A program made the position numbers and the translations under genes. DNA of 64,000 bases from Diabrotica undecimpunctata (lineage: Eukaryota > Arthropoda > Insecta > Coleoptera > Chrysomelidae), in the NCBI RefSeq assembly GCF_040954645.1, contig NC_092810.1:75108660-75172659 (forward strand). The letters are read 5' to 3'. How positions within the stretch are numbered: position 1 is the first letter of the stretch; every line of letters begins with the position of its first letter. The notes under the pieces were generated by a model. That model did not search any database. It was given only the letters and a program-made list of their open reading frames with translations, and was not told the origin of the DNA. Shown in pieces: positions 55,922 to 64,000 of the stretch.

Positions 55922-57326
55922 ATGGACGAAAAACCGAGTTGTTCCAAGAGAAGACAGCAAAATTCTGATGTTGATTCCAAGAATGAAAAGCCGCAAAAGA
56001 GACGGAAAATGTTAACGTCCGAAGAGAAGGTAATGATACGAAACGTTTATGAAGGAATTGTCGGCAGAAAAATGGCATTAAACGTTAGCCAAGCGGTCGA
56101 CATTTGTAGCAGTTTAACAAAAGTATCCGTTAGCTGTATTTATCGTGTACTTAAAAATGACATCGAAAAATAAAAAGCAAGAAAAAGGTAAAACTAGAGG
56201 TATGAAAAGCATTGTTTTGGATGACGAGACAAGGAATATTATACGTCGAAAAATTCATTCATTTTATTTTCGGAGTGAAATTCCAACACTGAAAAAAATT
56301 TCTCAAGAGCTCGAAAATGATGACTCTTTACCCAAGATATCTCGTAGAGTCTTAATCAGGACCATGCACGAAATGAACTTTCGATACGTAAAACGCAACA
56401 GAAAAAGTATGCTATTAGAAAAAAATGAAATTATTCTGTGGAGAAGAAAATATTTAGAAGAAATACGAAAAATTCGCAGCACTGGATGCAAAATATATTA
56501 TTTGGATGAAACCTGGATTAACGAAGGTCATACAGTTGGAAAAGTTTGGCAAGATTTAAATGTAAAAAGTAAACGCGAAGCATTTATAGAAGGCTGGTCT
56601 ACAGGATTAAAGGCTCCATCAGGAAAGGGACGGCGTTTAATCATCACCCATATAGGAAGTGATACAGGGTTCCTTGATGATGGTTTGCTTTAATTTGAGT
56701 CGAAAAAAACAGGCGATTATCATGAAGAAATGACTTCTGAAGTATTTGAGCGCTGGTTTAAGAGAATCTTACCAAAATTGGAATCTGGGTCTGTGGTTGT
56801 TATGTACAATGCGCCATATCATAGCCGCAGACTAGAACAATTACCGACGACGGCATGGCGGAAAGGGAGAATTCAAGAATGGCTTACAGAAAAGGGGATT
56901 GCACACGAAGAATCAATGCTCAAAATTCAACTACTTGACATTGCACGGTTAAGGAAAATTGAATATCGTAAATATGCTGTAGATGAAACTGCAAAAGATT
57001 ATGGTGTCAAAGTTCTGCGTCTACCACCTTATCATTGCAAACTTAATCCCATTGAACTTATCTGGGAGCAAGTGAAAGGAGAAGTAGCACGCAATAACAA
57101 AACGTTCAAATTAAACAAAATTAAGAAACTTTTGATTCAAGCAATCCTCCATGTAACTCCAGAGAAATGGGCTAAATGTATAGGCCACATAATTAAAGAA
57201 GAACATCGTATGTGGGAACTTGACACTCATATCAAAGTTTTACTAGAGCCAATTATAATTACACCAGGTGGTGAAGATAATGACAGCGATAGCAGCACTG
57301 CATCTTCAGGTTTAGACAGCGAATAA
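55922..57326 (+). pseudogene. D,D82E-type transposase pseudogene, second family
   Basis: Starts MDEKPSCSKRRQQN at 55922. A frameshift lies near 56165 and a TAA at 56691-56693; the final stop is at 57324-57326. The motifs match the element at 39.7 kb but the sequence is clearly divergent: YLDETWINEGHTVG, GKGRRLIITHIGS, then VVMYNAPYHS, where the second catalytic Asp has become Tyr, and PPYHCKLNPIELIW with the Glu. Spacing from that Tyr to the Glu is again 82 residues. Frameshift, stop and active-site loss make it dead. Confidence 0.9.
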
Positions 57327-57741
57327 TATTTTCTAATAGTTTAATTAAAACATCAGCATAAAAAAACCAAAAACAAAAAAAAACGAGAAGAACATAGTAA
57401 GTGTGTATAGTGTTTGTGTTTAAACACATCAAACATTATTTTTATTTTGTTTTTATAGAATTTTATTTTGTTTTATAGGATTTTATTTTGTTTTGTTTTA
57501 TACTGTTTAAGTGTTTTGTTCATTTTATTTAATAAGACAATATGGCTCTTGGCGATTACCCATTTAAAAAAAGTATCGCGCCACAAGACATACCTCTGGG
57601 GTGGCGTGGAAACTGTCTTAAAATTTGTTTTAAAAAAATTTCATAGTGTAACTCTTTAAGGACGGGTCACGTCAAAAGACGTTTTAGCGTAACTTCCGCG
57701 ACTAGCGGTATCAGTAAACATTCTGCAAAATAATTCTTTTT
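57327..57741. other. Non-coding 3' flank of the transposase
   Basis: Low-complexity TTTTATTTTG repeats at 57435-57500. No terminal repeat identified. Confidence 0.4.
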
Positions 57742-57826
57742 TATAGCTTTTTGTTTGTGGCATTCTGTATTTTTAGGGGAATGTAGGGAATGAGCCACAA
57801 AATATTTATTCATATGTTTATTTATT

Positions 57827-57864
57827 GACGTTTCGATCTCTATATCCAGAGACCGTTTTCAATT
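57827..57864 (-). ncRNA. Hammerhead-like motif, array unit 1
   Basis: TTGAAAA core (U3, A8), C, GGTCTC/GAGATC stem II, GAAACGTC. Stem I pairing is weak. Confidence 0.4.
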
Positions 57865-57976
57865 ATACAAATGATAGTACTATTTATTTTCTATGGCTTT
57901 TCGCTTGTCGTTCTGTATTTTTAGAAATAATGTTGGGAATAAGCCACAATATATTTATTCAAATGTTTAATTTACG

Positions 57977-58012
57977 GACGTTTCGATCTCTATAAAGAGA
58001 CCGTTTTCAAAC
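57977..58012 (-). ncRNA. Hammerhead-like motif, array unit 2
   Basis: Same arrangement as unit 1 with a shorter loop (TTTAT). Confidence 0.4.
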
Positions 58013-58242
58013 ATACAAATGACAGATATATTTATTTTTCTATAGCTGCTTGTTTGTGGCATTCTGTATTTTTAGGGAGAAGGTTGGACATAAGCCACAA
58101 TATATCTATTTACATGTTTAATACATTGACGTTTCGATCTCTATTCCGTTTTTAAAGATAGAAAAAAAAAGAAAATAAACAATATAGAATTATAAAAATA
58201 TATAATAATAAACAAATAAAAAAAATATTACTATCATTTATA

Positions 58243-58281
58243 TCTTTGAAAGCGGTCTTTGGATATAGAGATCGAAACGTC
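58243..58281 (+). ncRNA. Hammerhead-like motif, inverted fourth unit
   Basis: Plus strand: TTGAAAG, CGGTCTT hairpin with AGAGATC, GAAACGTC. A8 has become G here without a matching C3. Confidence 0.35.
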
Positions 58282-58436
58282 AGTAAAAACTTGTAAATAA
58301 ATATATTGTGGCCTATTTCGAACATTAATATTTGAAAAATAAAATATAATTAACGTTAAAATAAAAGTAAGTGTACGTCACTGGATTTCCAAACGGCTGT
58401 CCGCATTTCTGGGTCTTTAAACGATGACTCACTCTC

Positions 58437-59759
58437 TCAAATAGTGAAATTATACTTTAGAGAGTCATGTATGGGAATATTGGTAAATAGGGATGATACA
58501 TCGAAACTGACGAGAATGTCTTGGGGATCGACCGTGAGGGAGGAGATTAAGGTGATGAAATGTGTGGAATTTCGGACATAAGAAGAGGTACGACCAGTAT
58601 AGGTCTTAAACTGATTCGACCAGTACTTTGCGAGTTTGTAGGTAGGAGAGTTAATCGTAGTCACAATGGGACGAAGAGGTACGTTGTCTTTATGGATTTT
58701 GGGAAGACCGTAAATTCTGGGGCAGATGGAGTTTTTCGGAACTATGGACTTCTTAACATCATCGGAAAGATCGGATTGTTTGATGGCATGGGAAATTTCG
58801 CGTTCGACTCTAGGAGTGGGGTCTCGAGAAATTGTATTCTAACAGGATGTATCCCTAAGTAAGTCGTTTACTTTCTCTATGTAGGAAGGAGTATCCAGGA
58901 TGACTGTGGCATTACCTTTGTCTGCAGGAAGGATTATTATCTCAGAAAGAGAACGGAGATTTTTGAGAGCTATGAATTCCTCACGAGATATATTGGAAGT
59001 AGGGATTTTGGCTGTATCAAGACATTTAGCGACGTCAAAGCGGATACGGTCGGCTGAAATTTTGGGAATTGTGCGGAGTGCCGCTTCCACATTTGAAACT
59101 ATTTCTTCGGTGGGAATTCTGGAAGGAGTGATAGCAAAATTAAGACCTTTAGATAGAAGACTGCTTTCTGCACTTGTTAATTGGTGAGAGGAAAGATTAA
59201 CGACGGTGTTAGTAAGAGGTGAATGAGAAGTAGAAGTGGTGGAATGTGATTTTTTCTTAGATACAAGGGATTGTAATTTTTTTTTGTGAGTTTCGTTGCT
59301 TAGAAGAAGGATTTTATCGGCTTGATGATAGGAAATGCGGTCTAAAAGTGACCAATCATCGACACTAAGAATACTGGAGAGTTCAAGATGCAGCTTAAAA
59401 AGTTTTTGTGATTGAAAATTAAGGGTTTTTCGAATATGTTGAATCCGTTCACGAAGTAGAGATAGGCTGGCTCGATGTAGAATTCGGGAAGAAAATGAAG
59501 AGGAAATGTGATGTTTTAGAACAAGAAAATTGGGAACCAAGTTATTATCACGACATCTAGAGAGGAAGGTGAGCGAAGAAAGTAGAGATGAAACTTTAGA
59601 GCGAAGATTGGAGAACTCTGAGGTTTTGCGGAATATAACCTCCCCGTAGAGGTTGGTCAAATGGAATCGTAGGCTTCCACGGCCAGAGTCAGAATTATAG
59701 TTTATTCGTCTTCCGGGTTTGGACCGTGTCATTTGTGAGTGACCCAAAAGTGGGTTCAT
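58437..59759 (-). pseudogene. PLE2 N-terminal half
   Basis: The first frame (59759-58839, 306 codons) is the PLE N-terminal domain with AITPSRIPTEEIVSNVEAAL and the KALK-like block ISREEFIALKNLRSL, then IILPADKGNATVILD, a strongly conserved PLE RT-entry motif. A frameshift near 58845 moves to a second frame containing GLPKIH-type residues, INSPTYKLAKYWSNQ and ILVSFDVSSLFTNIP (~58505). That frame stops just before the 3.2-kb insertion. Together with 53955-55190 this is the full PLE coding order. Confidence 0.85.
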
Positions 59760-59802
59760 CTCGACGTTTCGCTACAATTGTATGTAGCTTCTTCAGGAGA
59801 AC
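59754..59802 (-). ncRNA. Hammerhead ribozyme, PLE2 upstream direct repeat
   Basis: Same sequence as the 53604-53652 motif. Confidence 0.68.
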
Positions 59803-59842
59803 AAAAAACATCTTCCTGTCTTTTGTTTCTTTTTCTTTTTTT

Positions 59843-59891
59843 GTTCTCCTGAAGAAGCTACATACAATTGTAGCGAAACGTCGAGATGAAC
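59843..59891 (+). ncRNA. Hammerhead ribozyme, PLE2 inverted terminal copy
   Basis: Plus-strand copy of the same motif. With 59754-59802 it forms a ~230-bp palindrome (59700-59945) at the element's 5' end. Confidence 0.68.
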
Positions 59892-59961
59892 CCACTTTTG
59901 GGTCACTCACAAATGACACGGTCCAAACCCGGAAGACGAATAAACTATAACAATAATAATT

Positions 59962-60364
59962 TTTTGCTTGTTTATTACCTGATTAAATAGTAAAAATTAC
60001 CCTGTTGTTTCTGTCATGTTTACATATTTTATTGTACTTTATTTATTTAACCTATTATCTGATTATCAAAAAACTGTCAAAAAATAAAAATATTTTCAAA
60101 ATCCTATTACCAAATATTTCTTATATTATGTTTAACTACATTAAAATTTTGTTAAGTTCTGGTTTTAAAAATGGCCCACCTTTGAAATTTAGGAGAACTA
60201 CCACGAAGTCGTAAGAATTTTTAATTCAATATAATTCGATTCGATTTAAACGTTTTCCTCACATTAGACATATACATTATTTTACATCCAATATTTCTAA
60301 ATTTTAATTCGTTGTAGATACATCTGTATCAAGCAGAAGTGTAGATCCTGATTGTGTGTTTTGC
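59962..60364 (-). other. Intron sequence, AT-rich
   Basis: No element recognised. Confidence 0.4.
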
Positions 60365-60640
60365 AAATTTTCGACAGGTCTTAGGACAGAAAACAATTTA
60401 TTTAATTGTTTAGTTCTCCGCCACCAAAGCAGATGGCACCTCTGTGTCCGAACCACTGAAAGTGGGAAGAGTTTTGAAACATTTGCAGAAAGGAACTAAT
60501 ATTTGAAAATTTTCGACAGGCCAAAGGACAGAAAACAATTTATTTAATTCTTTAGTTCTTTGTAATCAAAGCAGATGGCACCTCTGTCCCCGAACCACTG
60601 AAAGTTGGAAGATTTTGGAGACATTTTGGTTTGAATCGGG
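60365..60640. repeat. Tandem repeat, two copies of ~142 bp
   Basis: AAATTTTCGACAGG at 60365 and ~60508, each followed by GACAGAAAACAATTTATTTA and CAGATGGCACCTCTGT. The copies differ at several sites. No known element. Confidence 0.75.
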
Positions 60641-60761
60641 ATCAGCTCGAATGGCTGACGAAGTAGAGATACTGAAATAACTTTTATATCGTTCTATTGA
60701 TTCCAATTCTGAGGTGAAAAGTTTGACTAATTTGTGCTGCAATGCCATAACATATGGCTTT

Positions 60762-60765
<4 letters not shown>

Positions 60766-60844
<79 letters not shown>
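60766..60844. repeat. (TA)n microsatellite
   Basis: Pure TA, ~280 bp from the donor end of exon B. Confidence 0.95.
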
Positions 60845-60845
<1 letters not shown>

Positions 60846-61126
60846 GGCTGCATATTCTGCACCAGATAGCTTGAAAGTCTGTTGAAAGTAGGATCAAAAC
60901 TATTTTTTTAAGGAATATTATTTGTTAGAAATGCTGATTTAGTTTTTGACAAAATAGACATTTTAAAGAATGTGTCTGATGTTTGACATAATAAAATGAC
61001 CAGCGACTCTCATATATTTACTTGATTTTTTACACAATCAATAAAAATGTTCAACACAACACGGGTTTAATATGTAACAGAGTCTATCTCAGTAGTTTAA
61101 ATAACTTGATCGTTTATTTTACTTAC

Positions 61127-61315
61127 CTGGGCATTTTTCTATAAGCACACATTGTCCAGAGATTTGATCACGAATTAACCCATTTTTAGAATCACATTCA
61201 CAACGCTGTTGACAAACAGCTGGACAGATACCTGGAGCTTCAGGTATTCTGTTTTGACAAGTAGCCTCAGGATCACACGATGCACAATCGTTCCAAATTT
61301 CGCCAGGTGGGCAAC
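61127..61315 (-). CDS. TIL-domain exon B
   Basis: Minus-strand exon with acceptor ATTAG (61316-61320) and donor GTAAGT (61121-61126), phase 1 on both sides. It encodes GCPPGEIWNDCASCDPEATCQN...CQQRCECDSKNGLIRDQISGQCVLIEKCPG with exactly ten cysteines in TIL spacing. The Cys5-Cys6 loop is CPAVC, predicted P1 Ala (elastase-like preference). It is the most upstream exon of the B-C-D-E series that can be seen. A signal-peptide exon should lie between here and 61.85 kb if this is a separate gene, but I did not find a convincing one. Confidence 0.87.
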
Positions 61316-61854
61316 CTAATAGGACGAATAAAATGTATAGAAAAAAACAGAAACAATATTGTGATTGGTTATGAAATATAGCTAGAAAAGTAAACTCACA
61401 AACCAGTAATTTAACATTAATAGTCTTAACATTCCAGAGCCTCAGAACAAAATAGAAGATACTCAATATTCGTTAGGAACAAACTCTTTCTCTACAAAAA
61501 CCAAATGAGAGCATATGAGAACATTTTAAATTATTTAATGTTTTGAGTGCATGTAGATTCACATTTACAGCATATTTTGTTAAAAAGATATCAACCCACA
61601 CGCAACCTATTGAAGGTTAATATCCAGGTGATAATCAAGGCAAACTTAACAAAACTAATATCTCTAAATGTAAAACAACAGTCATTTTAGTGATGTTTTT
61701 ATATCCTAAAATGGATTAAGTATAATACAGGATATCGGATAACATAAAAACAAACTTCAAGTTCAAATTGATTTAAAGTTATTTATTGAAATTATATTTT
61801 TTTATTTGCTTCTCCAATATATATTTGTGTTTTTATGTGGTATTCACTTTAAGA
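61316..61854 (-). other. Stretch between two TIL genes; first exon expected, not found
   Basis: A short ATG-to-GTGAGT stretch at 61400-61432 is out of phase with exon B. No TATA box plus signal peptide could be supported. Confidence 0.35.
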
Positions 61855-62056
61855 TTACTCCAAAGATTTTGGACACTGCTTCAGTAATACACATTGCCCG
61901 TTTATGGTATTTCGGGCGTATCCTTCTTTACACAAACATTCTTGAAAACATCTTAGCCGACATATTCTGGTACACGGTGGAGCTTTGGGATTGCCACAAG
62001 TTGCTTCTGGGCAACACGGTCTACATCCATAGACTTGGTTTTTGGACCGCATCTGT
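61855..62056 (-). CDS. Terminal TIL-domain exon A of the next gene, possible frameshift
   Basis: Minus-strand exon encoding VYGCRPCCPEATCGNPKAPPC...CFQECLCKEGYARNTINGQCVLLKQCPKSLE with a TAA at 61855. It is a close paralogue of terminal exon E. The predicted Cys5-Cys6 loop is CRLRC (P1 Leu). The acceptor GTAG gives phase 1 and a Cys-Gly start as in exon E, but then a run of five A (~62042-62046) puts the rest out of frame by one base; six A would restore alignment with exon E. This is either a real inactivating deletion, a different acceptor choice, or a sequencing error. Upstream exons lie beyond 62057. Confidence 0.75.
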
Positions 62057-62549
62057 CTACAAGGAGAAATTGTAATTAATGTACAGTTTTGTTATGGCAT
62101 TGTACTACGAAATAGGATAAAACTTTATTCAAGAAAGACTGAAATAAATAATGTAATTCCTTATTTACTAAAAGCATAGTAAGAATGTAATATGGATTAA
62201 AATAATATTCAAATATGAGCTCAGTTTGTACGTATAAGTCACAAGCTGCCATTTGTAAGCAAATATAATAAATATATCCAAGAAGCTGTGTATTTACTTA
62301 CCGTATTATCTTTACTCTTTTTTTTTTCTTTTAAAACCAGAGATCTCTTTCTGGTAGGTACAAATGATCCTAATGAGATATTAGTTTGGCAGGGAGAATC
62401 GTCATGCAGAGCAATGTAATAGATAATTCGAATAAGAAAATACTCAATTTAATCAACAATATACTAAAGTAAATACGACACATTTACTTCAGTCATTTAA
62501 GCAAGTATTCCATGAGTAATTAATTCTAACATATTCTGACTATACAAAC

Positions 62550-62551
<2 letters not shown>
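62057..62551 (-). other. Intron sequence upstream of exon A
   Basis: AT-rich, no element recognised before the TA tract. Confidence 0.45.

Positions 62552-62612
<61 letters not shown>
62552..62612. repeat. (TA)n microsatellite
   Basis: Directly before the LTR at 62613. Confidence 0.95.
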
Positions 62613-62614
<2 letters not shown>

Positions 62615-64000
62615 AAATGATATTGTTTAAAAAATTAATTTATAAGTTATATACTACATAATATTAGATATAAAAAAGTATTTGATTATTTTAAATAAGT
62701 TATATACTAGAGAATTTAATAAAAATATATTTATGTGAGGGCATTTTTAATAAATTAGCATATAATAAGTGTAAAAAGTTGTATTTTAATGTTGTAAATA
62801 TATTTAAGTGAGCCATGTGCATAGGCAACCAACTATACAGTAAATTGACAGATAGAAATTAATCATAATACGAATATAAGTGGGGTTATAATAATAATGT
62901 TAGTTTAAAATGTTTAATTTATATATATTTAAGGATTTAAATGTTTATTCTGATCTGAAAAGCCTAAATGTCAACAAAATTATCAATGGAACATTAACGA
63001 ATTCTCCAGATTGCAGAGTGTGACCATTGTTTACGGTCGAACATTCTGGAATAATGATTATGTCGGTGGATGGAACAGATATTTTTTCGAGAACATCCAT
63101 ATCGAAGAAATAGAACGAAATTGGAACATGATCTCTTACCAGATGATTCTAGAATATCCAAAAAGATATAAATACCCGTGATTTGGATTCAAGAGGGAGT
63201 TTTTAGTCAGAAGTCAGGCAAGTTCATTATGAAAGTTAGTAGACACATTTAGTTAGTGAAGTAAATTGTTCAGAATTTTCAAGAAGTCAGTCAGAAAAGT
63301 TTAGTAAGAAATATGAAAGTTAGTTGGAGTCAGTGAATCAAGTACAAATAGTCCAATAGTTTAATATAGTGAGTTAAATGAAGATTAAAAATTATGCATA
63401 TAATTTAATGCACATTTATGATCATACACAAATAATTATTGAAGATTAAAAAAAGTATATTGGAAGAAATTAAATTATATTATGGTTGGAGATTAGTATA
63501 AATCAACTTATAATAATTGGATATTGGTATATTGAAAAGAAGAATAAATATAAATGCTGTTTGCTGGTTTGCTTGGTGGTGTATAAATGCTGGTGAAGAA
63601 AAATATATCTTAAATTGGTAGAAGCTGATAATTGGAAAAAGAAATTTCACAAAAACAAGGATAACCGAAGTACGAAGACATTCAGTGGTGATTAGAATAT
63701 ATATAGTGGAAAACAGTTCATTTAGGCATTCAGTGAAAGAAAGGTACAAAATTTTGTTAATATAATTTAGTTAGTGTCATAACAATTTCAATTTTGAAGA
63801 TAGTTTGTTTAAATTTTACATTGTCTATAGAATTTAATTAGTTTTATAAGAATATCAATTTAAAGATAGTTTATTTTAAATTTACATTGGCTAGGTTAGA
63901 TATATATGTGTGTTTCATAATAGTTATAATAAAGATAATTTAAAAAAGTACTTACAAGCTAATTCTTTGAGAACCGCGATAAAAACCCTATATATTATAT
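62613..64000 (+). mobile_element. Long LTR, runs off the window
   Basis: Starts TGAAATGATATTG and follows the LTR at 37006-38471 along its length with scattered differences, to the AACCGCGATAAAAACCCTAT block near the LTR end. It may be a solo LTR or the 5' LTR of a complete element beyond 64000. Confidence 0.87.

Larger units (their letters stand above)
57742..58145 (-). repeat. Retrozyme-like tandem array, ~150-bp units with hammerheads
   Basis: Three head-to-tail units begin near 57742, 57891 and 58040 (each with GGCATTCTGTATTTTTAG or a variant). The GACGTTTC mark falls at 57827, 57977 and 58128, spacing 150 and 151 bp. Each unit carries on the minus strand TTGAAAAC, a GGTCTC/GAGATC hairpin and GAAACGTC. 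The third is truncated in the hairpin. A fourth, inverted copy lies at 58243-58320. No ORF. Small tandem hammerhead monomers are the hallmark of retrozymes. Confidence 0.7.
55200..58424. mobile_element. 3.2-kb composite insertion in PLE2, possible 8-bp TSD
   Basis: TTTAAACG occurs just outside both ends (55192-55199, 58417-58424). Removing the insert and one copy of the octamer would keep the PLE frame in phase, supporting these borders. The block holds a decayed D,D82E transposon and a 150-bp hammerhead tandem array. I do not see terminal repeats defining one single element, so it may be the result of more than one event. Confidence 0.5.
53509..59945 (-). mobile_element. Penelope-like element PLE2, bounded by 16-bp TSD, interrupted
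   Basis: TATAACAATAATAATT occurs at 53493-53508 and 59946-59961. Inside, a terminal repeat (AAATGGAATCGTAGGCTTCC onward) is direct at 53509 and ~59659, and a further inverted copy follows at 59815-59945; each carries a hammerhead. Coding is on the minus strand: N-terminal part 59759-58437, C-terminal part ~55190-53955. The 3.2-kb block 55200-58424 interrupts it. Direct plus inverted terminal copies are typical of PLEs. Confidence 0.9.

Noticed and set aside
59695..59950. Two 74-codon ORFs sharing their N-terminus
   Set aside because: Both are readings of the palindromic hammerhead-bearing terminal repeat of PLE2.
61400..61432. Possible first exon (MLRLLMLNYWF then GTGAGT) for the B-C-D-E TIL gene
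   Set aside because: It ends in phase 0, whereas exon B needs a phase-1 donor, and it has no clear signal-peptide cleavage region.

Overview
The window looks like a piece of a large, AT-rich, transposon-packed insect genome. A beetle, possibly a leaf beetle, is my best guess from the element types; this is a judgement, not a database match. There are no bacterial features. The only convincing host coding sequence is a set of small exons, all on the minus strand, each encoding one trypsin-inhibitor-like (TIL) cysteine-rich domain and flanked by GT/AG splice sites in phase 1. They fit a cluster of tandem protease-inhibitor genes: a signal-peptide exon at 2.2 kb, two exons at 27-29 kb, four exons spread from 61.3 down to 45.4 kb, and a terminal exon at 61.9-62.1 kb. 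A possible torsin-like AAA+ exon fragment lies at 5.7-6.0 kb.

Almost everything else is mobile DNA. 0-16 kb: a dead Jockey-like LINE with a nested MITE, several LINE tails, a 717-bp tandem duplication, a Penelope-like element (PLE1) with inverted 650-bp arms, a foldback MITE and a 400-bp satellite. 16.5-19.4 kb: a decayed piggyBac element. 20.0-20.6 kb: a near-perfect 580-bp palindrome. 20.8-27.2 kb: an apparently intact errantivirus-type Gypsy element (gag, pol, env) with two LTRs identical as read, sitting in a TA repeat. 28-39 kb: copies of a second LTR element with LTRs of about 1.45 kb, a LINE with target-site duplication and a decayed Tc1 element. 39.5-45 kb: an intact Tc1/mariner-superfamily transposon whose catalytic spacing I count as D,D82E, a truncated second copy and a large foldback. 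46.5-48.1 kb: a PLE remnant (PLE3) containing a nested LINE. 49-52.5 kb: more LINE pieces. 53.5-59.95 kb: PLE2, bounded by a 16-bp target duplication and itself split by a 3.2-kb insertion. 62.6-64 kb: another long LTR.

The most interesting theme is self-cleaving RNA. Hammerhead-ribozyme signatures (a CUGA or UUGA core, a hairpin, then GAAACGUC or similar) recur in PLE1, PLE2, PLE3, in a 150-bp tandem array, in a 400-bp satellite and at isolated sites. Across families positions 3 and 8 of the core covary (C/G in some, U/A in others), which is what a real 3-8 base pair would produce. The tandem 150-bp and 400-bp units resemble the retrozyme organisation known from plants and animals. All ribozyme calls rest on hand folding.

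TA-repeat tracts (at least sixteen) mark many transposon borders. The TIL introns have evidently been landing sites for most of these elements.
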